Origin: a virus
IMG/VR virus record: IMGVR_UViG_3300033064_000306
Coordinates: 1 to 64,000 of that record
DNA: 64,000 bases
Reading direction: 5' to 3' (one strand)
Shown here: positions 7,492 to 17,800 of the stretch, one piece after another
Numbering within the stretch: position 1 is the first letter of the stretch
Layout of the letters: every line of letters begins with the position of its first letter
The notes under the pieces: generated by a model
What the model saw: the letters and a program-made list of their open reading frames with translations, nothing else
What the model was told of the DNA's origin: nothing
Database searches by the model: none
Translations under genes and position numbers: made by a program

Positions 7492-7993
7492 TTTCAATAG
7501 GTCTTTGCTCTTATTGTTAAAGCACGAAGGTGGTTACGTAAACCACCCATCTGATCCCGGAGGCATGACAAACCTTGGCGTAACTGCTAAAGTATGGGAA
7601 AGCTGGGTAGGTCATCCTGTAGATGAAAAACAGATGAAGGCACTAACTCCAGATGATGTATCACCTTTATATAAAAGGAAATACTGGGATGCTTGCAGAG
7701 CTGATGAGCTTGTATCTGGTCTTGACTACGCTGTTTTTGACTGCGCTGTTAATTCCGGGGTCGGGCGTGCCGTTAAATTGTTGCAAAGTTGTGTTGGGGC
7801 TGTTGCTGACGGTAGTATTGGCGCAGCTACTATGGCTGCCGTAAGTCAAGCGGTGCCGACTAGTCTTATAGAAGACTTTAGTAATGCTCGGTTAAATTTC
7901 TTGCGGGCGTTAAATACTTGGCCTACTTTTGGTAGAGGCTGGGAACGTCGTGTAAATGAAGTAAAAAAAGAAGCACTAAGGATTTTAGGGTAA
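7481..7993 (+). CDS. Endolysin, GH108-type N-acetylmuramidase
   Basis: A 170-residue lysozyme-like enzyme that would cleave peptidoglycan. The glycoside hydrolase 108 signature HEGGYVNHPSDPGG is near the N-terminus, with catalytic Glu at position 16; GVT follows, and the C-terminal part (LDYAVFDCAVNSG, AVKLLQ) matches the family's peptidoglycan-binding half. The length is typical of single-domain members. There is no clear signal peptide, although residues 7-13 are leucine-rich, so access to the wall presumably depends on the holin. It is the last gene of the lysis cassette, after the spanins, which is an uncommon order. Confidence 0.9.
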   Translation: MLSNFNRSLLLLLKHEGGYVNHPSDPGGMTNLGVTAKVWESWVGHPVDEKQMKALTPDDVSPLYKRKYWDACRADELVSGLDYAVFDCAVNSGVGRAVKLLQSCVGAVADGSIGAATMAAVSQAVPTSLIEDFSNARLNFLRALNTWPTFGRGWERRVNEVKKEALRILG

Positions 7994-7996
7994 ACC

Positions 7997-10153
7997 ATGC
8001 CATTACAAAAATTACAACTTAGACCCGGCTTAAATCGAGAAGGCACCGACTACTCTAACGAGGGCGGATACTTTGACGGCGATAAAATTCGTTTTCGTTC
8101 TGGCTTTCCAGAAAAGCTGGGTGGTTGGATCCGTTTAAGTACATATAAGTTTATTGGGGTTGCTCGTTCTATTTGGAACTGGGCTACGTTAACAGGTATT
8201 AACTATTTAGGCATTGGTACTAACCTTAAATATTACATCGAGTCTAGCGGTCAATACTATGATATTACCCCAATCATAGCCACAAACACTTTTAACAACG
8301 TATTTGCTACGGGGTATACAACTTTAGCTTCAAACATTACGGCTACTGTAAACACAATCTCATTAACTAATGCTACTTATTTTCCAGAAAACAGTGGACT
8401 TATTAACATTGATAGCGAAAACATTTTTTACAGTACTAGAACAGCTAATACGGTTTCTGGTTGTGTTCGAGGTTATAATAGCACCACGGCAGCAACACAT
8501 ACTTCCGGAGCAAACGTATCTAGTGCATTTGTGTTTTTTAATGATTCCTCTGCAACTATACCGGCTATTGACAAGCAGTTTGTAATTATGGCTAATAGTA
8601 CTGCGGTAGATGGTTTTTCTGCAAACTTAATTAACCAAGAGCATCAAGTCTTTAAATACACCTCTACTGGTGGATGTTTCTTTTTACCTGCTGTTACAGA
8701 TGGCAATCTTGCTAATGCAACTTTTTCTAATGCGTCTGTAACTACGGCTGGCGGTAACGCTATATCTGTGCAATATGAAGTTCAACCCGGCTTAGATGTA
8801 TATACACTAGGCAATGGTTGGGGCGCTGGTCCTTGGGGTTTTTATGGTTGGGGTAATGCAGCGCCAACTAGTGTTGGACAACAACTCCGTCTTTGGACTA
8901 ACGATAACTATGGTCAAGATTTAGTATTTGCTCCTCGTGGTGGTCAGATTTATTATTGGGAAGCTAACACAGGGACTTCTTATCGTGGAATTCCTTTGTC
9001 TTCCGCTGCTAATAGCGCTTCATATAGTGGAGAGTTTGTCCCTCAAGCTACTAACGTAGTTGTTGCTTCTGCTATTCAACGATTTGTTATTGCGTTTGGC
9101 TCCAATAGTTACGCTGTTGGTGATCCAAATACAGACTTTGATCCAATGCTGGTACGCTGGTCAGACCAAGAAAACCCATACGAATGGGTGCCTGCAGTTA
9201 CTAATCAATCCGGTGAATTTCGGTTATCTAATGGTTCGTACATCATGGATGCGCAAGCAACCCGCCAAGAGATTTTAGTTTGGACTGATTCGGCTATTTA
9301 TTCTATGCAGTACTTAGGGCCTCCTTACGTTTGGGGTTTTCAGATTTTGATGGACAACATCTCCATTATGTCACCCAACGCAAACATCACCATTAACAAC
9401 GTTACCTACTGGATGGGTACGGATAAGTTTTATATGTATTCTGGTCGTGTAGAAACTTTGCCTTGTGCACTGCGTCAATATGTATTTAATGACATTAATA
9501 AAGACCAAGCATATCAAATAACCGTTGGTGGTAATGAAGGGTATAACGAAATCTGGTGGTTCTATTGCTCTACCGATAGCGTTGTAATTGATAAGTATGT
9601 TATCTACAACTACCTTGACCGAGTATGGTATTACGGCACTTTAGACAGAACGGCTTGGTTAGATTCTGGTATTCGTACAAACCCTATGAGTACATATATC
9701 AATGGGGCTGATGGTGTTGGTAACCCAACGGGAACTGTTCTTTTCCATGAAGTTGGTAATGATGATGCCTCTGGAGATACTACGGTACCCATTACAGCGT
9801 ATGTGCAATCATCTGATTTTGACATTGGTGACGGGCATAACTTTGCATTGGTATGGCGAATACTTCCTGACGTAAACTTCAATGGTTCAAGCATAAATCA
9901 ACCTGCTGTAACAATGACCTTAAAACCAAGAGTTAACAGCGGCTCTGCTTATGAGACTGCCGATTTACCCACAGTAACAAGTTCAAATAACTTTGCTACT
10001 TACCCACAATACACAGTGCAAGAGTTTACTGGGCAGGTCTATACCCGCCTGCGTGGTCGTCAAATGGCATTTAAAATTAGTTCTGATGGTTTAGGTGTGG
10101 CTTGGCAGCTTGGTACTCCACGTATTGATATTAAGAACGATGGTAGAAGATGA
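7997..10153 (+). CDS. Large virion structural protein
   Basis: A 718-residue beta-rich protein starting LQKLQLRPGLNREGTDYSNEGG, a start I recognise from conserved structural proteins of short-tailed environmental phages. It is rich in Tyr, Trp, Asn and Thr, has no signal peptide, coiled coil or enzymatic motif, and contains repeated aromatic segments (GWGAGPWGFYGWG). A tail-tube, nozzle or similar tail role, comparable in position with T7 gp12, is plausible but not shown by sequence. It overlaps the next gene by ATGA. Confidence 0.75.
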   Translation: MPLQKLQLRPGLNREGTDYSNEGGYFDGDKIRFRSGFPEKLGGWIRLSTYKFIGVARSIWNWATLTGINYLGIGTNLKYYIESSGQYYDITPIIATNTFNNVFATGYTTLASNITATVNTISLTNATYFPENSGLINIDSENIFYSTRTANTVSGCVRGYNSTTAATHTSGANVSSAFVFFNDSSATIPAIDKQFVIMANSTAVDGFSANLINQEHQVFKYTSTGGCFFLPAVTDGNLANATFSNASVTTAGGNAISVQYEVQPGLDVYTLGNGWGAGPWGFYGWGNAAPTSVGQQLRLWTNDNYGQDLVFAPRGGQIYYWEANTGTSYRGIPLSSAANSASYSGEFVPQATNVVVASAIQRFVIAFGSNSYAVGDPNTDFDPMLVRWSDQENPYEWVPAVTNQSGEFRLSNGSYIMDAQATRQEILVWTDSAIYSMQYLGPPYVWGFQILMDNISIMSPNANITINNVTYWMGTDKFYMYSGRVETLPCALRQYVFNDINKDQAYQITVGGNEGYNEIWWFYCSTDSVVIDKYVIYNYLDRVWYYGTLDRTAWLDSGIRTNPMSTYINGADGVGNPTGTVLFHEVGNDDASGDTTVPITAYVQSSDFDIGDGHNFALVWRILPDVNFNGSSINQPAVTMTLKPRVNSGSAYETADLPTVTSSNNFATYPQYTVQEFTGQVYTRLRGRQMAFKISSDGLGVAWQLGTPRIDIKNDGRR

Positions 10154-10455
10154 GTACTGGAACAACAAAAGCCCCTAATTTACCTATTGCTCCGGTAGAT
10201 TACAATCAGCAGTACCAAGATCAGCTTAATAACGTTCTACGTCTGTATTTTAATCAATTAGATAATCCGGGACCTTGTTCCGCTTCTACTCAAAGAAATG
10301 GTACTAAAGTTATTGCAGCCCTTAATTTTAGCCAAGCAAATGCCACAGGGGTGCAGGTGGTTAGTATTCCCACTCAAACCGATTTAGTGTATCTGCGAGT
10401 AGGAGATATATATATGGATACTGCTAACGCATACGTTTTGAAAGTTAAGATTTAA
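10150..10455 (+). CDS. Conserved small structural-region protein
   Basis: A 101-residue protein, translationally coupled to the upstream structural gene by an ATGA overlap. The N-terminus is Pro/Asn-rich (APNLPIAPVDYNQQ), followed by an amphipathic stretch (QYQDQLNNVLRLYFNQL) and a beta-rich C-terminus (YLRVGDIYMD, AYVLKVKI). I recognise no named family. Its position between the large structural gene and the internal virion proteins suggests a minor virion component. Confidence 0.65.
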   Translation: MSTGTTKAPNLPIAPVDYNQQYQDQLNNVLRLYFNQLDNPGPCSASTQRNGTKVIAALNFSQANATGVQVVSIPTQTDLVYLRVGDIYMDTANAYVLKVKI

Positions 10456-10491
10456 ATGATAAACTTCAACATAATTAACAGTGGGGCCTAA

Positions 10492-12147
10492 ATGGGACTA
10501 CATAATACTGCGCACTATTTAAAGACCAAAGGACGTGGCACAGACACAGAACTTGTCCATATGTCTCGTAATGAAATCAAGGGCTTACAACAACTAGCTA
10601 TGGCTAATGGTGGTAGTCTAAGTATTAACCCTGATACAGGCTTAGTTGAGGCTGGATTTCTAGAGCAAGTTCTTCCTGTTGTTGCCGCCGCTGCGGCTAC
10701 TTACTTTACGGCTGGTGCTGCCGCTCCTGTGTTAGCTACATCCCTAGGTATTGGCGCAACTGCTTCTGGTATTCTGGCTGGTGCTGGTGCGGGCGCCCTT
10801 ATTTCTGGTGGTACGGCTGCACTTCAAGGTAAAGATGCGGGTAAAGCTGCTCTTTATGGCGGTATTGGTGGCGGTATTGCTGGTGGTATGGGTGCTTACG
10901 CTCCTACGGACGCTGCTGGAGCTGCCGCTGCAACTCAACAATCGGCTACAACTGCTGGTACGACATTAGGTACCGACGCTGGCACACAGACATTAGCTAA
11001 TTCACCTCCTCCAGTCCCAACTCAAGCTGGTATACAACAACAACTACTTAGTGCTCCTTCTCAAACAGGTGGTTTGACATCTTATCAACAGGCTTTGGGT
11101 TCATCTACGCAAACTACTCCCGCTAATGCAATGGATTATTTTCAAAACGTAGGGACTCCAGCTAATACCCCAATGGGTATAACTGCTGGGCCAGGGGCAC
11201 CTATGACACCAACCCCACAGCCGACTATATATAGTGGGTTAGGTGATATGCAAAAATTAATGGTTAACACATTACCTGCAGCTTATTTAGCGGAAGATAA
11301 ACCATTTAATCCAGCTCCTGGTCAACAATATGACCCTAATAATCCTCAACGTTGGAAAATTTCTAGTGGTTTTCAAGGCTCTACTCCAGTACAACCTAAT
11401 CCATATTACCAAGCAAATTATTCGGGCTACGCAGCTGGCGGTCCTATTGAGCAAATGAGTCAGCAAAACGCTATGGGTAATAATTATTATCCACAAGGAC
11501 AACAAATACAAACTCAATTTGCTACGCCAACCCAAATGCCTACTAGCGCAGAAGTAATAGGTTCTGGATACGAACCACAAATAAATACCTACACTGGCAT
11601 GCCAACGGCTAGATTTGCAAATAGAGGTAAAGTAGATTTATCTGATCTAGAAAAAATGTATGCTGCTAAAAGCGCATTGCCATTAGGCGATCCAATGATT
11701 GTTAGAGATGATGATCCTAATACTAGAAGTTTAAGCCCGTTTGAAGCTTCTCAGTACCGTATGAAAAAACTAGGTAAACGTACCGGAGTTGACGTAACCT
11801 CAAGCACTAAAAGTGGTATTAAAGACTTAGGCGGTGATTTTTCTGATGTGGGCGCCTCTGGCGGTACAGCTTCTTTAGGTGGGTACTCAGATGGCGGTCG
11901 TATGCTTAAAGGTCCTGGTGATGGTATGTCTGATTCTATTCCTGCTTCAATTAGTGGAAAGCAACCTGCTCGTTTGGCTGATGGTGAATTTGTTGTCCCT
12001 GCTGATGTTGTCAGTCACCTAGGTAATGGCTCTACTGATGCTGGTGCAAAAAAACTATATAACATGATGGACAAAATTCGTAAAGCTAGGACCGGTAAAA
12101 AGAAACAAGCACCTGCTGTTAAAGTTGACAAGTTTATGCCTACATGA
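10492..12147 (+). CDS. Internal virion-like protein, Ala/Gly-rich
   Basis: A 551-residue protein. After about 60 residues there is a hydrophobic Ala/Gly-rich region (about 65-145, with AAAAATYFTAGAAAPV and AGAGAGALISGG) that could insert into a membrane. A Gln/Pro/Thr-rich middle follows, then a C-terminal domain with SDGGRMLKGPGDGMSD, ARLADGEFVVPADVVSHLG and a basic tail (RKARTGKKK). The last motif recurs in internal or injected proteins of environmental short-tailed phages. I infer an ejected internal protein. It overlaps the next gene by ATGA. Confidence 0.65.
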   Translation: MGLHNTAHYLKTKGRGTDTELVHMSRNEIKGLQQLAMANGGSLSINPDTGLVEAGFLEQVLPVVAAAAATYFTAGAAAPVLATSLGIGATASGILAGAGAGALISGGTAALQGKDAGKAALYGGIGGGIAGGMGAYAPTDAAGAAAATQQSATTAGTTLGTDAGTQTLANSPPPVPTQAGIQQQLLSAPSQTGGLTSYQQALGSSTQTTPANAMDYFQNVGTPANTPMGITAGPGAPMTPTPQPTIYSGLGDMQKLMVNTLPAAYLAEDKPFNPAPGQQYDPNNPQRWKISSGFQGSTPVQPNPYYQANYSGYAAGGPIEQMSQQNAMGNNYYPQGQQIQTQFATPTQMPTSAEVIGSGYEPQINTYTGMPTARFANRGKVDLSDLEKMYAAKSALPLGDPMIVRDDDPNTRSLSPFEASQYRMKKLGKRTGVDVTSSTKSGIKDLGGDFSDVGASGGTASLGGYSDGGRMLKGPGDGMSDSIPASISGKQPARLADGEFVVPADVVSHLGNGSTDAGAKKLYNMMDKIRKARTGKKKQAPAVKVDKFMPT

Positions 12148-12560
12148 CATTACAAGTTCAACCTGTACTTACGCAGTTTGTTAATCAGACCTGGGGTCAA
12201 GTTGAGCCGTTTATTAAAAGTGCAGAAAAAAAGTTTGGTAACGCTGAGTATACAACCGACCAAATTAAGGTATACCTAGTAACAGGGCAGTGGACATTAT
12301 TAGTTATAGTAGATGAAAACAATGAAATACAAGGTGCAGTTACCGTAGTATTTATTAACTACCCTAATGATAGAGTTGCTTTTATTACGTCAATAGGTGG
12401 AAAATTAGTAACAAACCCTGACACTTTTGAACAGATATGTACAGTGTTTAAAGCTAATGGGGCAACAAAAATTCAAGGTATTGCTAAAGAAGCAGTAGCC
12501 CGATTGTGGAAACGTTTTGGCTTTGAAGAAAAAGCCATTTTAGTGGAAGTTAAATTATGA
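12144..12560 (+). CDS. GNAT-like protein in the virion operon
   Basis: A 138-residue protein whose pattern of strands and helices fits a GNAT acetyltransferase fold: WTLLVIVDE, EIQGAVTVVFI, VAFITSIGGKLV, a helix with TFEQICTVFKANGA, and a final KRFGFEEKAILVEVKL, similar to the closing strands of GNAT enzymes. The usual acetyl-CoA loop (Q/RxxGxG/A) is not clearly present, so activity is doubtful. It is coupled by ATGA overlaps to internal virion genes on both sides. A virion-associated role is inferred. Confidence 0.6.
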   Translation: MTLQVQPVLTQFVNQTWGQVEPFIKSAEKKFGNAEYTTDQIKVYLVTGQWTLLVIVDENNEIQGAVTVVFINYPNDRVAFITSIGGKLVTNPDTFEQICTVFKANGATKIQGIAKEAVARLWKRFGFEEKAILVEVKL

Positions 12561-14869
12561 GCTTTTTAAAATCTAAACATAGTGGTTGGTTTGCCGACGG
12601 TACACGCACCCCATATTTTGGCGGTGGTGGTGGAGGTCCTTCACAAACTACTACTCAAACTTCTAATATTCCAGCTTATGCTGAACCATACGTTCAAAAT
12701 ATGCTTGGTGCTACACAAGCACAGTTATTTAATACAACGCCCAATGCAGATACTGGTACTCCGGAAATTACTGGGTTTAAATCTTACCAACCTTATAGTA
12801 CTGATGTAAACAATTATTTTGCAGGTCCTTCTCCTTTAATGCAACAGGCATATAGTGCCGCTGCAAACTTACGCACTCCAGAACAAATTGCTGCAGGTTC
12901 TAGATTAGCTGAACAAGGTGGTCAAGGGTTTTTAAGCACTACCCAACCTGCTGGTATGTATGGGCAAATGGGTGCTGGACTTGGATTACAGGCTTCTGGT
13001 GCTGGACAAGCATACGAACAAGCTGCTACTACTCCGGGCGATGTGGCTCGTTATATGTCGCCGTATATGCAAAACGTGGTTGATTATCAAAAATCTCAAG
13101 CATTACGTGACTATCAAATGGGTCAACCTATGATGGCTGCTAAAGCTGTTGGTCAAGGTGCATTTGGTGGTAACCGTCTTGCGTTACAACAATCTGAAGC
13201 CCAACGTGGTTTGATGTCTCAACTACAAGGTATTGAAGCTACTGGATCACAAAGAGCATTTGATGCTGCTCAACAAGCTCAACAATATAGAGCTAATCTT
13301 GGATTGCAAGGGTTGCAAAGTGGTATGCAAGGTGCGGGTGTTGGCTTACAGGGTGTTGGCGCACAACAAGCTGGGTACGGCGGTGCAACTAGCGCTGGTA
13401 GTGCTTTAGGTAATTTAGGTGGCCAACAATTAGGGGCACAAACAGGTATTATTAGCCTTCAAAATCAACTTGGATTACAACAACAACAGCAAGAGCAGCA
13501 AAAAATTAATCAAGGTATTTCTGATTACGCTACACAACAACAGTATCCAATGTTGCAACTTGGCTTTATGTCCAACATGTTGCGTGGTTTACCAATGCAA
13601 GCCCAAACTACTCAAATGTATCAAGCCGCTCCTAGCACTTTACAGCAAAGCATTGGTGGTTTAGGCGCTATAAGTAATTTATATGGCTCTGGCGCTATGA
13701 GTAGAAAAGAAGGTGGTGTTATTGGCTACAGGTATGGCGGAGCTATTTCTGGACCTAAACTTGAAAGCATGGCTGAAAAGCTAACCCCAGACCAACTTGA
13801 AGATAGACTAAAAGACCCTGAGCTAGATTCAGGTGAGCGTCAAGTTTTTGATGATGCTTTAAAAAATAAGGCAAAAGAAAAAGCACGATACGCCGGTATT
13901 GCTGCTGCTGGTGGAGGAATGTTTGATTCTCAAGGGTACGCAGGTGGTGGTATTCTTGCATTTGCCAATGAGGGTGAAGTTAAAGAGCCAGAAAAACCAG
14001 TTAAACAAAAACCACAAACTATGGCTGAGTTTACTGCCTTGCAACAGTCATTGGGACCACAAGGTGTTCTTGGTACTGACTATGAAACTGCAAGCAAAGC
14101 ACGTAGCGGGGATGAAAAACGTTTAAAACGTGCAGAAGATTTACTTGCCGCTAAAGCATGGGCTGAGTTTGGTTCTACTTACTCTCCTGGTGGTATGGGT
14201 CAATCAGCACTTAAAGCTACTGCTAGTTATGCTGAAGGTTATGGCAAGTTACAAGACGCTGAAGAAGCCCTTAAAGCCGAGTCGGTTAAAAACTTATATA
14301 ACCTTGAAGTGGCTCGCCGTGCCGAGAAAACAGGTAACGTTAAATTGGCTTCTGAATCTTATAATAAGTTCCAAGAAGGTGAGAACCGTATTCGAGCTGC
14401 ACAGATTGGCGCTGCCGGTGCAAATGCCGCAGTTAACTTAAAGCAACAAGAAAAAGCAGCTATTAAAGCCGATCTTGCTAAACAGCTGGGTAGAGAGCCT
14501 ACAACAATTGAAGTTCTTGGTGCTTACGCTAAAGCTACTTCAGTTGCAGATGATTCTATGGATGCACGTCTTCGTATTGCCGCTAACTCTGCGTACCAGA
14601 AATGGGAAGCTACAGCTATGTTTGATCCTAAATTTGCTGAACTTAATAAGAAAGCACGTAAAGGCGATAAAGATGCTATTGCTGAACTTGACCGTCTTAA
14701 AGCTACTAAGAAACAAGAAATCTATGGCGAACTTGCAGGTACAGTTCCAGCTCAAGCTCAAGCACCTACTCCACCGGTTATGGCACCAGATAAAGATGGT
14801 AATATTCCAATACCCGGAAAAGGCATGTTTAAACAACTTCCTAATGGCAACTACGTAAAAGTAGGTTAA
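12557..14869 (+). CDS. Internal virion-like protein, Gln/Ala-rich
   Basis: A 770-residue protein with a Gly patch near the start (YFGGGGGGPSQTT), a Gln/Ala/Gly-rich helical middle (about 100-370, including LQQQQQEQQK), and a C-terminal half rich in Lys, Glu and Ala (about 390-700) that is probably helical. There is no enzyme motif. Its order after another internal protein and before the giant polyvalent protein resembles the T7 gp14-gp15-gp16 block, so it may be an ejected core protein; this is inference from position and composition. Confidence 0.65.
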   Translation: MSFLKSKHSGWFADGTRTPYFGGGGGGPSQTTTQTSNIPAYAEPYVQNMLGATQAQLFNTTPNADTGTPEITGFKSYQPYSTDVNNYFAGPSPLMQQAYSAAANLRTPEQIAAGSRLAEQGGQGFLSTTQPAGMYGQMGAGLGLQASGAGQAYEQAATTPGDVARYMSPYMQNVVDYQKSQALRDYQMGQPMMAAKAVGQGAFGGNRLALQQSEAQRGLMSQLQGIEATGSQRAFDAAQQAQQYRANLGLQGLQSGMQGAGVGLQGVGAQQAGYGGATSAGSALGNLGGQQLGAQTGIISLQNQLGLQQQQQEQQKINQGISDYATQQQYPMLQLGFMSNMLRGLPMQAQTTQMYQAAPSTLQQSIGGLGAISNLYGSGAMSRKEGGVIGYRYGGAISGPKLESMAEKLTPDQLEDRLKDPELDSGERQVFDDALKNKAKEKARYAGIAAAGGGMFDSQGYAGGGILAFANEGEVKEPEKPVKQKPQTMAEFTALQQSLGPQGVLGTDYETASKARSGDEKRLKRAEDLLAAKAWAEFGSTYSPGGMGQSALKATASYAEGYGKLQDAEEALKAESVKNLYNLEVARRAEKTGNVKLASESYNKFQEGENRIRAAQIGAAGANAAVNLKQQEKAAIKADLAKQLGREPTTIEVLGAYAKATSVADDSMDARLRIAANSAYQKWEATAMFDPKFAELNKKARKGDKDAIAELDRLKATKKQEIYGELAGTVPAQAQAPTPPVMAPDKDGNIPIPGKGMFKQLPNGNYVKVG

Positions 14870-14872
14870 TAC

Positions 14873-17800
14873 ATGGCTCGTGAATATACGGCAGAAGAGT
14901 TAGGCTTAGCACCTAAACAACGAGAGTACACGGCCGAAGAGCTTGGATTGTCATCAGGTCAACGAGAGTTTACTGCCGCTGAGCTTGGCTTAGAACAAGA
15001 GCCGTCCAAAGATACTGGCATTATGAGCATGATGGGTCGTGGACTCATACGTGGCGCTAAGCAAACAGGTTCAGCTTTATTTGACGTATTACCAGCCATG
15101 GCAGCTAGTGCAGTTGGTGCTGATGAGTATGCTAAGAAGCAGATGGAAGAAGCTGCTGCTACCCAAAAAGAAATTGAGCAAAAATACGGTGCTAGGTATA
15201 AATCCCTAGAGGACGTTAAAGGTCCTGGTGACTACATACCGTTTGCTTTAGAAACAATGGCGGAGCAAGGTACTAATATAGCTACGGCTTTAATACCAGG
15301 TGTTGGTGGTGGAGCATTGGCTGCTAGAGGTGCTGTAGGGCTAGCCGCTAAAGAAGCTGCTAAACGAGTTGCTATTGGTCAGGGTGCAGGTACATACCTT
15401 GGTTCTTATGCTCTTAATGCCCCTGAGATATTTCAAAATATTTACGAGGAAACTGGCGGTAAAATGGAGCCCGCCGCAGCTCTTTTAGCTGGCTCAGTGT
15501 CGGCTGCATTAGATTCCGTATTGCCCACTGTTCTTCTTAATAAATTAACTCCTGGAGTAAAAGCGGGAGTTGTAGAACGTTTACTGGAAAAATCCGGTAT
15601 GCCATCTGATATAGCTAGAAAAGTTATTGGTGGCGCAGTTACAGGTGCAGTAGTAGAAGGCCCTACTGAAGCCGCTCAAGAAGCTATTAGTATTGCCGCT
15701 GAAAAGATTATGCAAGATAACCCTACCATATGGGGTAGCAAAGAGTTTAATCGTTTGATTGAGTCTGGTGTACGTGGAGCTGTCGGAGGAGGCGGCTTTG
15801 GTGTTATTGGTGGTGCAGGACAAGCATATGTCCAAGGCAGAGATCAGCGCAAACTTAACGATGAAATTAAAACTGTATTTAAAGAAGATTTTGAAGCTGT
15901 TAACAAACGAGCTGCTACTGAAGAAGAAACAAATAAGTTCTTAGGCGCTATTGATAAAGCCCGTGAAGCTGAACAAACTGAGGAGATAAAGACTAATGAA
16001 CCCGCTAGAATTGACACCGGAGTTAGTGGAGCAAGCGTTTCGTTACCTGGAGAGCAGGGAGGCGGACAAGATCGAATTGCCGCTGGAACTGAAGACATTA
16101 CCCAGGGAAGCATGGATGGACTTGGTGAACCTGCTGCAGCAATTACAGCTGGAAAAACGGATGAGCCAAGTGCATTAGATCAAAAAACATATTCCGAACT
16201 GCTTGAGATCAAAAAGAACTATGATATTGAGCAACAATCTATGTTGTACAAAAACGGTAACTTACCTAGAACAGGTACTAAACGCCGTGAAGAATATGAT
16301 GCACTGCAAACTCGTATTGCTGACTTAGACGCACGTCTAAAAACTGCCCCTGGAAGTACAACACAATATAGCGAAGCCGACTTAGCTGAGATAAAGCGTA
16401 GGGAAAATGTTGCCCAAGAAGAAACTCGCTTGCGTGAAGTAGAAAGCTCGTTAAAGTATTTTGAACCAGAAGGTGTATCAAAAGGTTACTTTGGTCCTGG
16501 TCCTATGTCTCGCAGCAAAATCATAATGATGCCAATTGATGATTTTCTTGGGTTGGTTAAAAATGAACCAGAAACTAAAAGCAAACAAGAAAACGTAGAT
16601 AAATTAGTTGCTGAGGGAACTCCTTTTAGCAGCATTCCGTACTTGATGCTTGAGGATAATGTAGAACCTGGTGTATCTAAAGTAGTAGGGCATGAAGGTA
16701 GACATCGTGCAAGGGCATTAAAAAAAGCTGGTGTCAAGGAATTACCTATAGAAATACGCAGCGATAGCATTAGATGGTCAGAACAAGATGACCCTGACAA
16801 TAAAGACTACGAAAAGAGCTGGCCTACACAGTTAATTAGCGAAAATTCAAAGTACCCAACACATGATTACCCAATCTCTAGGGACATAGCAACTAAAAAA
16901 GGTTTAGCTTGGTCTAAAGAATCGCCAGGTACAAAACCTGCTACTGCAGAGGTGTCTAAAAAAGAGGCAAAGAAAACAACTAAACCTAGAGCACCACGCA
17001 AACCTAAGACTAAAGTTGAGATTGATGAGTTTATTGACGACATTGAATACAACCCAGAGCGCTTATCTAAAGAAGATCTAGATAACTTATTTGCTGACCC
17101 AAAAGCAGCTAAAGACGAAAACACTAGCCCTAAAGCTGACCAAGTACCTTTAACTGACCCGCTATGGAAAACTGCGCACCCAACAGTATTACGTGCTATT
17201 AGTGCAAATGATATTACTGGCGCCCTTAAAGCCTTAAAAACTACTGCAGGTAACTTCATATCTTCTTTTGCCGATAGGTTATTGGGCTTAGGCCTAACTA
17301 CTCAAATGGGTTGGGACGATGTCCATGTTGACTTGGCAATGAAAAGCCTATCTAAAGTCGACGGACAAAAGAATCGCATGCTTAATTGGATTAAGCAGGT
17401 ATTTCCAGAAGTATATAACAATAAATTTGATGCAACAAACATGAAGTATCCAGTTTATGATACGTTGCAATCATTTAAGGAACTACGTGACGGCAAATTA
17501 GGCATCCCAGCTGAAATGTTTAAAGCTGATTTAGAAGATGTAATTTATACTTACGAACGTACTATTGTTTCTCTTAATGCTCCTGGTACTTATTTTACTA
17601 AATACAACGCAATTGGACTTAGTCTAGAAAAAGGTGGTACATCTACCTATGTTGTTACCCATGAATTAACACACGCTGCAACGCACTGGGCTATTAATAA
17701 CCCAGAAAAGCTAAACAAAGAACAACAAATAGCCCTAGGTAAACTACAAGGGCTGTACGAATTTGCCAAGCTGCGCACAAAGAATCCTGGTCAATACGGA

